From Flammula alnicola (Eukaryota; Basidiomycota; Agaricomycetes; Agaricales; Strophariaceae), in the NCBI GenBank assembly GCA_015499995.1, contig JADNRV010000073.1, positions 186,001-250,000 of the forward strand: a DNA stretch of 64,000 bases, read 5' to 3'. Under the pieces are notes generated by a model. The model worked only from the letters and a program-made list of their open reading frames with translations, was not told the DNA's origin and ran no database searches. Shown here one piece after another: positions 37,395 to 48,100 of this stretch. The position numbers and the translations under genes are program-made. Each line of letters opens with the position of its first letter. Positions within the stretch are counted from its first letter, which is position 1.

Positions 37395-37890
37395 CCTCGT
37401 GAAGCTTTAGAAAGCTCGATGAACGGGCCCATAACATCTCTGGTTTAAAGGGTAAAATCAAGTGATATATCCTTTCTGTGCTGCCGAACTGTATACAAAC
37501 TCCAACCTGTGGTGCAGCAACTGCATTGTCATAGCACGGTATGGTACATTGAATAGCGCCGGTCCGAGCTCAGCGTGTTCCGGAAGTGTCGACAATTCGA
37601 AGCGAACCATGGCGTACCTACGCATTGAATGGCAGATTATGACCAGTAAAAACAATCGGCCGCCTGGGCCCGCCCTTCTATGTGCCAGCGTGAATAAAGA
37701 GGTTTTTGAATATGAAGAGTCCAGAGCTGTGGCGTGTTACCAGCTGAATAAAATAGCTGCCTTGGAAACCAACGACAAAAGGGTGGTCAATGGTGTACAG
37801 GCGTCGAAGAGCAAAATTCTTGCCGGTGGGTGTAGTAACTTGCTGGATGTCAGATATAAGCGCTTCATCGACGAGGTCTTCTTAAAGTAA
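37395..37890 (-). pseudogene. 3' fragment of the two-repeat gene (copy of about 9195-9746)
   Basis: On the minus strand this stretch matches the C-terminal part of the gene at 8.3-9.75 kb: AMVRFELSTLPEHAELGP is identical and the intron position is retained. The segment begins abruptly inside the coding region at 37890. The stop codon of the source gene (TGA) is replaced by CGA in the matching sequence, and small deletions shift the frame. It is therefore a truncated, non-functional copy carried along with the inverted F-box duplication. Confidence 0.75.
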
Positions 37891-37894
37891 AAGC

Positions 37895-38300
37895 CCGACG
37901 GGTCTATATCGGGCTCTGGAGAGTAGATGAGTGTGCGGCCCGCCTCGCGTATTTATCGAGCAAGGACAATTCAGAATCCAGAATAGGAGCGTCGAGAGTC
38001 TAGAGAAGTACATTTTCAGAGGTTCATCCAGGGTAAATAACTAGTGAAATGACGAACGTGTTGATGTCGATTGTCCTTGGAAACTAATTTGAAAGCAGAC
38101 AAAAGCCTGAGCAAATGCGACATCTTGTCTATCTTGCTCCACAGTTCGTTAAAAGCACGGCAAGTCAGGGAAAGGTCAGCAGAGTGGAATGAAGGACTCT
38201 TCGATGATGCGGTTGAAAGCTGGATGTGATCTTGTCGGCTTCCATCTTACTTATCCTAGTTGGCACTTTTCAAGTGTTGGCCCGCTTTACTATTGCGGCA
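37895..38300 (-). pseudogene. 5' fragment of an F-box gene, third copy
   Basis: The minus strand here matches the first exon, intron and start of exon 2 of the F-box genes at 10.3 and 35.2-36.9 kb. Shared stretches include GCAAATGCGACATCTTGTCTAT on the plus strand and the AGAATCCAGAAT region. The frame is broken, and the homology stops at 37895, where the fragment of the two-repeat gene begins. It also carries upstream promoter-like sequence (TTGGCCCGCTTTACTATT). Confidence 0.65.
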
Positions 38301-38399
38301 ATACATCGACATGTCAATGCCACGTTGGCGACAAATAAAATGGTCAAGTTACCCATATCAACGTGGGCGCTCTTGCTACTCGTCGGTTATCCTTGATCC

Positions 38400-40025
38400 C
38401 TAACCTCTGCGTCTGGTCTGCCCTAGAGTGCCGGAAGCGGGAAAGCGATCGTTTTGCCTCATCCAGAACGATACGGGTTTCTGTGGGGTCACCCGGAGGA
38501 CTGGCCAAAAAAGCTCGCATGCACAGATGCTAGGGAAGATTTTGTCGAGGCAATAAGCGAATTGGCCGGGATCGTCCAATCTAGAGATCGTGAGGCGGAG
38601 AGTGTCCAGCGGATGCGACAGCACGGGGACCTGGTCTTCAGGCGGAATGGCTTGGGCGTTGATGCCGAAATGAAGGTCGATCAGCCGGGGAAGGCTTTTG
38701 GCGATGTGAACTAGGGAGGCGAAGTCGGTCTGCCATGGCAGGCACGTCGACAGTTCTAATGCAGTAAGCATAGGTAATGCATTGGTGAGTTTCTGAATGT
38801 CTGCATTGGAAAGTGTTGAAAGGATGGGAAATTCTATCCGAAGCCGTGTTAGATGTAGCTTCAAAAGGCCTGGAATATCCGATAGCGAGAGTAGAGGCCA
38901 CTGCGTCAGTTTTGTCGGATTGAAACCAGCGCAATCGATTGCAAGGGAATTGAATCGATGAGTCGTCTTGAGCCGCAACGTCTGGAAAAAAGGGACCCAG
39001 GGTATTCCGGGAATAGCCTTCCATCCCTCGTCCGGCAAAAGAGGAAATTTTAGCCATAACGTTTCCAGTCGTTCGAATTTGCCCATATAAAGGATTGGAA
39101 TGACCTGCGCCACTTGAACCGCCGTCAGAGATATCCAAAAGCTTTCCAATGCGGGGAAGACGGTTGAATTTGATGATTGAAGATCGTGGGTTGATAATTC
39201 TAGATGGCCGGACAGTTGGACTTTAGAAAGATATTTCAAACTCGAAAGTCTTTGAAAGAAATTCGAATTCAGACGCAGGGGATGTTCATGGTCAGTCGGA
39301 TTATACAACGCCAAATATCTGAGGTTAGACATTTGCGTTATGATGCGCAAATGTGTTTTGGTGAGGGGCAGGTTTAACTTGAGGTATTTCATGGTGGTTT
39401 TTTCGTAAATGTTGCGCATCTGGAAAGCAATGCCCAAACGTCGATGGGTAAGTCACCAACAACTGGAGGGCTGCAGCATAGCGCAATGAGGGCGTTGCAG
39501 ACGAAGTATTGTAGCTCCGGGCGAGAGACGGTGGTGGAAAGGTATCGGAGAAAGGGTAAAAGTGGCCGATTTCCACGTGCGTGCATGAGCTGAATGTACG
39601 CCGAAGTCGTAATGTTTCCTTTCCCATTGCACTTATAATATCGTACGCGGTTCGCATACTTGTCGAAGCGATTGATATGAGAGCTCGATACGGGTCCATC
39701 CTGTCAGAAAATTTGGTAAAGTGCATGTCGGGATACATGGAATACGATGACATACGAAATATCCGCCTTGAATCGGCAGAAAGGTTGGAAGCAATTTAAA
39801 GAGAGGTGTCAAGTCGTCCAATGTAAACCAGAGGAAATCCAAGGCGTGTCGGCTGAGGGTCCGGGATGTTAACGCAATGCAGAACAGCGTACGTGCAGTG
39901 CTCCTGCCCAAGGTCGACGGGACTGATAGCCCTATTTCCTTCATTTCCGCATCGAGATCCTCTTTCGCGGCTATATGCGCCAGTATGTCGCGAACTATCT
40001 CTCCATTCTTGAGTGCGCGGTGCAT
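38400..40025 (-). CDS. F-box / LRR type protein, divergent relative of the 10.3 and 35.2 kb genes
   Basis: Three minus-strand exons: 40025-39756 (90 codons), 39700-39461 (80 codons) and 39419-38400. All phases are zero. The N-terminus (MHRALKNGEIVRDILAHIAA; RTLFCIALTSRTLSRHALDF) is the same F-box layout as the neighbours. Exon 2 (DGPVSSSHINRFDKYANRVR) is the segment that links the F-box to the repeats, and exon 3 holds the leucine-rich region (MKYLKLNLPL, LRYLALYN, YLSKVQLSGHLELS). The second intron would be only 41 bp, short even for this genome, so its exact ends are uncertain. About 509 residues. Probably an SCF adaptor. Confidence 0.8.
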
Positions 40026-40276
40026 CGTCTCTGGCCGTTCAGTCGAGTTCTGCACCTGAACTGCAGGAACGATAAGCAGAGGAAAGATATATGCTCAACT
40101 GTTTCGGTGCAGCTTCGGAGGTAAAGAGAGATAAGGGTGCATTTTATTTCCGTGAAAAGCGAGAATAAGCCGGAGAGGTTGCGCAGCGCTGGGGGCTGCA
40201 TTTTGTCGAGACAATTTAGGGATATTTTTGAGGGTAAAATCAACATATAGGTCTATAAAGTTGCAAACTATAGTAT

Positions 40277-40358
40277 GGCCGTGTGGCGAAATGGCATCGC
40301 GTCTGACTACGACTCAACGCGAATCAGGAGATTGCAGGTTCGACCCCTGTCTCGGTCA
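40277..40358 (+). tRNA. tRNA-Arg (anticodon ACG) with a 10-nt intron
   Basis: An 82-nt cloverleaf folds from this sequence. D arm GCG/CGC, anticodon stem TCTGA/TCAGG with anticodon ACG at 40309-40311, and a 10-nt intron at 40313-40322 in the canonical place after position 37. T arm GCAGG-TTCGACC-CCTGT. The acceptor stem pairs GGCCGTG with CTCGGTC, with one U-U mismatch and one G-U pair. A run of six T follows directly, an RNA polymerase III terminator. Without the intron the tRNA is 72 nt; ACG would be read as ICG, decoding CGU/CGC/CGA. Confidence 0.9.
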
Positions 40359-40364
40359 TTTTTT
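40359..40364 (+). terminator. Pol III terminator of tRNA-Arg
   Basis: Six consecutive T immediately after the discriminator base of the tRNA. Confidence 0.8.
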
Positions 40365-40600
40365 AACTTTTTCTGCACTACTCTATGCCGACACGCAACA
40401 TGTCCGATGTTATCGTTGGTCCTTCTTTTTTCCGAATCCTCTTTATTATCGTGGACGGAAGATAATACTCAGTGTTGCAACCTTCAAAGGCCCACAATTT
40501 GAACTCGGGTCCAGATCTAACAAACATACGTCCGCAACAAGTTTCAGGCCGCCAGGTCGCCACCTGACCAGGTCCCAATTCCCCTTTCATATATACCACC

Positions 40601-42174
40601 ATGTCCGAGCTCAAGGTTGGGTCTCGTCCAGCTAGCCGCCGCCTGTACAGGCGCGCCTTGGCTGTGCTCGTCGCTCTCGCGTCGTTGTACGCCCTTGTGG
40701 TTGTGCTGGTTATGACGCCTTTCATTCAAACGCAGTTTCGTGACTTCTTGTTCTTACTCTGACAAAACTTGGCTGCTTACGACTCTTTTCCAGTGTCCTC
40801 TACGCGCATCATATTGACTCTTGGTTGTACAACAAGTTTGATCATCCAGAGAATTATGGCTTGGCTCGTGAGTGGTCCCAAACTTCTGTACTCGCATGTT
40901 GACCGCGCGTGTTTAATGTCGTGTGCACATCACTGTAGCTGGTAAGACGGTAAACCTCAAGCTTAGGAGCTCGGATAACACGACCATCGGCGCGTGGTTC
41001 GTCTTCTCTGATCCCTTCTACCGACAATTGTCTTACCCTCCTCCGCCCAATCGCAACTTTTCCTTCCCCCGCCGAGAGCTGATACCTACAGCTGTCAAGC
41101 AGAACCCAACCATCCTTTTCCTGCATGGAAACACTGGCACACGAGCACATCCACTGCGAACTGTGTTGTACACAGCGTTTACTGCGCGTCTGAAGGCGAA
41201 TGTATTCGTCATTGACTACCGGGGGTTCGGGGATAGCGAGGGCCACCCCACCGTCCATGGTGTATCCAAGGACGCTAGGGCGGCTTGGGATTATTTGATG
41301 AGCCAGGGCGCGAAACCAGAGGATGTGCTGATTCTGGGACACAGCCTAGGAACGGCCATTGCTGGCTTGCTGTCTGCGGAGCTTGGCCGCGAAGGAATAC
41401 ATCCTCGCGGCACTGTGCTGATGTCGGTGCGTCTGTAATGTTCATTCTTGTCTATTCGCATTAACCTCATTGTGTCTCCTCAAGCCATTCTCCTCTGTCC
41501 GCAAACTCATTGACCAGTACTACCTCTTTGGCTGCCTCCCTCTCCTTAAGCCTCTCTCAGTAATTCCGCTGGCGCCACGTAAGTTTTGAAACGTCTTGTG
41601 ATATTATTTTCCTCTCAGCTCACCTATCACATTCTATTCTAGGATTGATAACTTGGTCACTGGTACACCGTTTGATACCCTCACACTAGTTCCGGTACGT
41701 AACACTGGGGTCTTCTCAATTGCTACTGAACAAGCTTTCTATTAGGATATCAAATCCTCCGTCCTCATCGCTCACGCAGGTAAGCCATTCCGCCTCTGAT
41801 GAAGCCTAGCAAGACCTTACCTGACCTATATTTTAGATGACGATAAAGATATACCAGCCTCGCACGCCTCTGTCCTCTTCGAAGCCTTCCTAGAACCCCA
41901 CCTCCCTTCTCATCCATCTCTCCCCGAGAATCCTCTTTCGCACAGGGAATGGGACAATTACACGACCCAAGACACTCTCCGCACGAATAAGCGCAAGGCC
42001 GTCGTTTCTACGACTCATATCGATGGCTATGCGCTCTACGAAGAGCTGCAACCTGATGTAGTGGCGAAAGAGGGGAGAAAGGTCGCGCTCCTGAGGACGG
42101 AGCGAGGTGGACATGATATTGGGCGCGTGGAAGGCGTACACGACGCTATTGGACGAATGTTCAAGTTCTACTGA
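40601..42174 (+). CDS. ABHD12-like membrane serine hydrolase (monoacylglycerol / lysophospholipid lipase type)
   Basis: A multi-exon gene, six or more exons, starting ATG 40601. The N-terminus has one membrane segment (ALAVLVALASLYALVVVLVM). The hydrolase core reads NPTILFLHGNTGTRAH (oxyanion loop), NVFVIDYRGFGDSEGHPTVH, the nucleophile elbow LGHSLGTAIAGL, then SVLIAHADDDKDIPASHA (acid residue) and ERGGHDIGRVEGVHDAI (catalytic His). The order and spacing match ABHD12/ABHD13-type alpha/beta hydrolases with the Ser-Asp-His triad intact. Family members hydrolyse lysophosphatidylserine or monoacylglycerols at the endoplasmic reticulum or plasma membrane; the substrate here is inferred. It is bracketed by two identical, inverted tRNA-Arg genes. 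Confidence 0.88.
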
Positions 42175-42395
42175 ACCCATAGAACTCTTTTCGGTAGAGA
42201 CGACTCTTTGTTGTAGGTTTGATCGTGACTGTATGTTGTCGGGCGCATCGTATAGCCTGTTATAATGTTATATAAATAATTCGTATTATACTTCTTGCAG
42301 TTTGTCGGGGGAAGTACGTATATGACAGACCGTGACTGATTCGGCGAAATCCTGGTTAGCAGATGGTAGAGTAACTGGAACGAAAATAAAAAAGA

Positions 42396-42477
42396 TGACC
42401 GAGACAGGGGTCGAACCTGCAATCTCCTGATTCGCGTTGAGTCGTAGTCAGACGCGATGCCATTTCGCCACACGGCC
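42396..42477 (-). tRNA. tRNA-Arg (anticodon ACG), identical inverted copy
   Basis: The minus strand repeats the 82 nt of the tRNA at 40277-40358 base for base, including the 10-nt intron (42441-42432) and the U-U mismatch in the acceptor stem. A run of six A on the plus strand just below 42396 is its pol III terminator. Flanking sequence beyond a few bases is different. Confidence 0.9.
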
Positions 42478-42949
42478 ATATTCGTGCTGAAGGAAAATAA
42501 AACTTGGGGCTGCCGGAACTAATCACAAGTAACGGAGACGTTTTGAGTGGAAGGTATACGGTTAATTCAGGCATTTGTTCGAAAGCACTCCCATGTCGTT
42601 CTGCGATACATGCAATTGGCTTTCTGTCCCTTCCATATCTGAGTGCCGATTAATGTTTTTAAAAAAAAAGAATTTTGTGCTGATTTACGGCTAATTACAG
42701 CGGTCTTTCGAATGCGAATATTTGGTTGAGGAGGGGCAAATTCTGAAGGTTATAGGTATTAGTATGCAAATGTGATCACGCCGACCCCGTCGAGCTACAT
42801 AAGCGATCACTGCAGATACCAATAGAAAACGAAATTTCGTTGGCGTTATGCCGGCGCAGGCTCCACATCCAATCAAACTCCTGCAGCGTTTGCAGGCTTA
42901 CTGAACAGAAGGAGTTGATCTTATCGCAGATATGTGCTGAAATGGCATT

Positions 42950-44680
42950 GGAGTTACTATCAAAGACACCTCATGAGCAGGACAGGAGGGTAGGTAATCA
43001 GGGCCTCACCTGGACAATTTATCAGGGCCAGCAATCAAGGCACATCGTGAACCAGCCACCCGATTTTGTACAAATTCCAGTGCTGTTGACGTATTTGGTA
43101 GCTGCATGAAGGGCAACTATCTCATGTCACCTCTCGGATTGTCCACACTCCCATGCGGCTTGCGTTCCGGTGTTCATGAATATTGTTCGACACCGAAGAC
43201 CTTCTGGAAAGACATGGAAATGTTAGCGACGTTGGACGACGTAGGAGAACGTGGCCCTGTAGTGCGTCTTAGAGAACCTTGAAGCGTCTGAGCGGCACAC
43301 AATAGAGGAGCAGGCAACGAGCGGCGACATGCTCGAGATTCGAAATAGAATGTATGGTCGAGCGACCTGCTGCTCGTCACTGGCATATGAAAGACTGAAA
43401 GTACATCGGACTATGCCATCCAGAAACCAAAGTGAGGACAATGGTCCATATTACCGGACTTGTTTTGGGTGTCAAGACCATTACTCGCATCGACAAGGGT
43501 GTGGATGAAGGCCGGAAATGAACTTGTCTAATCGCATCCCATGTGAGAAACGGGATGAAACTAACACATTTGCAACAATTCAAGAAAACTTACCTCGTCC
43601 TTCGACTCGAATGAGCCGACTCTGACCACTGCGAGCGCCTCGCGACAATCATTGCTGTTTGAGTAATTTCCCCACCTTGAAACTTTTTAACTTGTAGTGC
43701 CTCCTTCGTTCACTTTCTGATGGTGGCAAGGGTTGTTCCGAGCTGATAGAAGGGTGTCCGAGCCGGGCATTTGACATGATGGCGATGACGGTCGCTGAGC
43801 GAAGTGTTGACAGTCTGATGAATGCGACATTAATATATGAGAGTAAGGACAGGAGAAAGATTTTAGGTAGGGATATGGAAGAGGCTTACTTGCTGGAAGA
43901 TATCTGTAGGCGCTTCTTCATGAACAAATGTCTCGATAGATAGCTTTCGTTCGTTCCGTGCATCTGTGCTGCTAGAAGCTTCATCTTCTGGAAATACATT
44001 AGTTTTTCCTGAATGCAATCCTAAGTCAAGACCGGGATCATACCATGAAGGCGCTATGCGTCATCTCCATCACACTAAAATATCCTTTTACATCTCAACG
44101 TTAACTCTCCAAAGGCGTTCTCATAACCGACATCGATTTCGACTGCTATTCGGCCTTCAACTGCATAGTTGTAGGGGCCATGGTCCTTCTAAGAGTCTCG
44201 AAAAGTCTATAAAATCAATGTAGAGAATGTCAGTACACCATATGGCTAACACGCAGATCGGCGGTCCCAAGTCAGAGCCCAGAGGATCCGAAAAAATATA
44301 TGGCTTACCTTTGGAGAACGCAAAATTTGACACGGGCCGTGGTGAAACTGGCGAAGGTGTTCAAGAAAATAGAACACAGGAGGAATGTTGAAGGCAAGTC
44401 GGACGAGCTGAGAAAGAACGTTGAACGCGCCCTTTGTTTGTTCAGGCTGCTGCGTCCCACCAGTAATACTTAGCTCTATTTGTACATCCTCCATATCATC
44501 TCCAGAGGCCGGTTGATCATCGGCAAATCCATTAGTGGTGGATTTAAATATTCGGCCCATCTCAAGCATAGCTAGTTGAGGAAGAAGACTAAGTACAGGG
44601 AGATTAGAGTCAGAAGCACTCCGCGATTCGAGGAAGACGTGGAGAGTGGAAACCAACTTCAAGAACGGCTGCATTCGTCA
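42950..44680 (-). pseudogene. Decayed unrecognised gene Y, copy A
   Basis: Read on the minus strand, pieces of a spliced protein are visible: LKLVSTLHVFLESRSASDSN, then QLVRLAFNIPPVFYFLEHLR, HGPYNYAVEGRIAVEIDVGY and KTNVFPEDEASSSTDARNER. Compared with copy B, codon TGG has become TAG in ...CKRIF* (near 44085), and an extra A in TTAAAAAGTTTC (near 43688) shifts the frame. I do not recognise the family. It lies directly downstream of the TPR-CHAT gene in both copies. Confidence 0.6.
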
Positions 44681-44691
44681 CTTACACATTT

Positions 44692-44967
44692 AATAGGACA
44701 GTCAAGTTGTCGATTCTGACACGATTACACTTGTGATTATGATAGCAATTCTGGTCGATTTTTGACCTGGAATTCTTCCAAACCACAGAATCGAGGACCA
44801 GAATCCGATTCATGTTGCACGAATCTCTCCGGAGGAGATTCGTGCAACGATTCTGTGATTCTGTGTTCCACGATTATGGTGACCAAAAAATCTCCATAAT
44901 CACGACAAAATCAAGACTATAATCGGACCTATAATCGTATGAAATCGTCTACTCTGACTGTCCTATT
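44692..44967. mobile_element. Foldback MITE with 13-bp perfect terminal inverted repeats
   Basis: The ends read AATAGGACAGTCA and TGACTGTCCTATT, perfect inverted repeats. The centre is a perfect 14-bp hairpin (GTTGCACGAATCTC at 44814-44827 pairing with 44835-44848). There is no coding content. The matching place in copy B (near 62890) reads straight through without it, an empty site. The target duplication is hidden in a T run. Confidence 0.85.
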
Positions 44968-45103
44968 TTCATGTAGACCGATGTGCCTCAAGGCTCACGC
45001 TGCCAGTCAGAAGGACATGAGATATGAATTCAGGGTAGGATACCGTAAGAGTAAGCAGTGAGAACATGAGACTGTAACGAAGACGACGAAACAAAGGAAG
45101 ATA

Positions 45104-48100
45104 TCAGTAGCCGAAGTGCACATATGGAACCCATGTCATGAATGCAGTGTCACCCTTTCCAAGGCTCTCTCGAACCTTCTTCGTAGCGTAATCCAAGGCA
45201 TAGGCTGCCCGAGCACTGTCCAATCCCTCCGACCCGTTCTCCCTAAGCAAATATTGATAGAACTCTGTTGCGAACTTTGGCCCATGCATATCGGAAATGC
45301 TCCACATCGTGCCAACCACACCACGATAACCAGCAGCAAGCATACCAGCAGCGAGATGCACAACTTCCTCCGATAATTTGAGGTCTCCTTTGCTCGTCTG
45401 GCACGCTGAAAGGAAAGCCAAGTCCGGGTTCGGGATTTGCTGCTTCATGATCTCGAGCAGCTCCAGGCGGCCATCATGGAGACAGAGGCCGCTCTCGAGA
45501 GGTTGGTGGACATCTTGCACTCCATGGCAAGCAAAGTGAACCCAACTACGGCACTTGATCTCCGCCGTCACCTTCTCTCTAGTCGCCTTAGAGTCCTCCA
45601 ACAGCAGGGCGTCGATGGCGGTTCCTGTCATCAACGCTTCGAGGGCATGCGTCTCTGTTCGGGTCGAGGGTATTGAGCGAAGACCCGGTGTGTTCGGTTG
45701 GCTGATAAGGACGAGGCTGGTACATCTGGAAGAGGTGGATGATGCAATGAATTTATCGTTAAGGGAGCGGACAGTTGGTGTATACGACGAAACCACAAAA
45801 TCAGAAACGCATGATCCTGGCTGGTATGCTGAGCCATATATCCCGCTGCGTGGAGTGGGAGAAATGCGAGTGGGCCGGTCGGGCACCACCATATACGGCG
45901 GCGATCTGAAGGATCGGAATGGTACTGAGAATGCAAAGATCAGTACAGATAAGTTGACAATCGGCAACACCTTACAGAGTATCCTAGCGCTTCGAGAATT
46001 GGTTGGACAACGTTGCACCAAAGTTCTTTTAGAACAGACGACATGGATGGCGGATTACGGGAATAACGCCGAACAGCGCGATCTCCGTCGTCCACCTCCC
46101 GGTGCTTGAGGAGGTCGAATTGAAGGGTCTTCTGCAGTTGCTCTGCTTGCACGAGACTGAAATTCTCTAGAGGGATATGCAGAGGTTCCTCGAGCCCAGC
46201 TATAATAGCCAAGGCATCACATTGGGACTTCGTGAACGTTGAAGATGATGACTGGACCACCGGAGGGTAATAAGGAGAGGAGGTTGGTGGCCTTAGGTGG
46301 CTGAAGAAAGTCATGGAAATCCGGAAGATCCCGAATCTCTTTGAGAAGTTGGCTATACTCTGTAGCGTGGAGGGTATGACTTCGAGTGTCATCCTGAAGG
46401 CGAATGTCTTCTGCAAGTGTAGCATGTGAAGAAGGAATAGACGGGCTGAACGAGTTCCGTAGACTCTAAGGCACTCGCGACCTTATGAAGCGATCGGCCA
46501 AGGACGGACTCCTCATGCGGAGATTGTCAATTGGTGTACGGAGTTGGTTGAGCTGATTCCACACCAAGCAGCGGCCTGCTCAGCCATTCAAGGGTGAGAT
46601 CAGCTTTATCGAATGGAGAGCAGCAGCCACAGCAGTTCCCACAACATCAGAATGGCCATGAAGGTTAGCATGACGGCGATGGATCGTTTGTTCCAACCCA
46701 GCAACCTCTGAGAGCAGACTAATGGCAAGAGCAAAGTCGATCAAGCAGCGAGAGCCATCATGGACTGAGGATAGCATGGCCGCAACGATGGCAGACTGCA
46801 GACGAATGGACGGAGTGCCATTTGCTTCAGCACCCTGACGAAATGAAGCAATGCTTCTGGAGTCAGGGAAATGGTGGGTGTGTTTGAAGCGACCTAAGTA
46901 TGAACGCCAAGGTTGTTGAACAAGTCGCAAGGTTGGCATGGCCGGAAGGAGTGGATTCACAGCACTCTGGTGGTGGGATATGGCACGCTCAATATCCTGG
47001 AGGTCGCCAGTGTGTTCAAAGCGACGTTATACGAAGTTCCAAGGCTGTTGAACCTACTGGAAGGTCAGCGTGGCCGGAAGGAGTGGATTCGACAGCACTC
47101 TGGTGGTGGGATATGGCACGCTCAATATCCCGGAGGTCGCCCGTGCATTCAAAGCGACGTAAGTATGAATTTCCAAGGCTGATGAAGCGACTCGGAAGGT
47201 TGGCATGGCCAGAAGGAGTGGATTCGACAGCACTCTGGTGGTGGGATATGGCACGCTCAATATCCTGGAGGTCGCTAGTGCGTTCAAAGCGACATTGGTA
47301 CGAATTTCCAAGGCTGTTGAAGCGACTTGGAAGGTTGGCGTGGCCGGAAGGAGTGAATTCAACAGCACTCTGGTGGTGGGATATGGCACGCTCAATATCC
47401 TGGAGGTCGCCGGTGCGATCGAAGCGACATCTATACGAAGTTCCAAGGTTGTTGAACCTACCTGGAAGGTCAGCGTGGCCGAAGGAGTGGATTCGACAGC
47501 ACTCTGGTGGTGGGATATGGCACGCTCAATATCCTGGAGGTCGCCAGTGTGTTCAAAGCGACATCTATACGAAGTTCCAAGGTTGTTGAACCTACCTGGA
47601 AGGTCAGCATGGCCAGAAGGAGTGGATTCGACAGCACTCTGGTGGTGGGATATGGCACGCTCAATATCCTGGAGGTCGCTAGTGCATTCAAAGCGACATT
47701 GGTACGAATTTCCAAGGCTGTTGAAGCGACTTGGAAGGTTGGCGTGGCCGGAAGGAGTGGATTCAACAGCACTCTGGTGGTGGGATATGGCACGCTCAAT
47801 ATCCTGGAGGTCGCCCGTGCATTCAAAGCGACGTAAGTACGAATTTCCAAGGTTGTTGAAGTAAGTCGGAAGGTTGGCGTGGCCGGAAGGAGTGGATTCA
47901 ACAGCACTCTGGTGGTGAGATATGGCAAGGTCAATATCCTGGAGGTCGCCGGTGCGTTCGAAGCGACGTGCGTACGAAACTCCAAGGTTGTTGAACTGAC
48001 TCGGAAGGTCGGCGTGGCCAGAAGGAGTGGATTTGACAGCACTCTGGTGGTGGGATATGGCATGCTCAATATCCTGGAGGTCGCCGGTGCGATCGAAGCG

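Larger units (their letters stand above)
42795..46082. repeat. Segmental duplication, left copy (A)
   Basis: This segment is similar in the same orientation to 59127-64000. It covers the decayed downstream gene and the CHAT end of the TPR-CHAT gene. Similarity is still high at the window edge (position 64000 matches about 46082), so the true unit is longer. Copy A carries a 276-bp foldback element that copy B lacks. Confidence 0.85.

Noticed and set aside
45555..46109. 184-codon plus-strand frame opposite the CHAT domain (and its twin at 63473-63847)
   Set aside because: It is the antisense shadow of the CHAT coding exon; the minus strand carries the His/Cys motifs.
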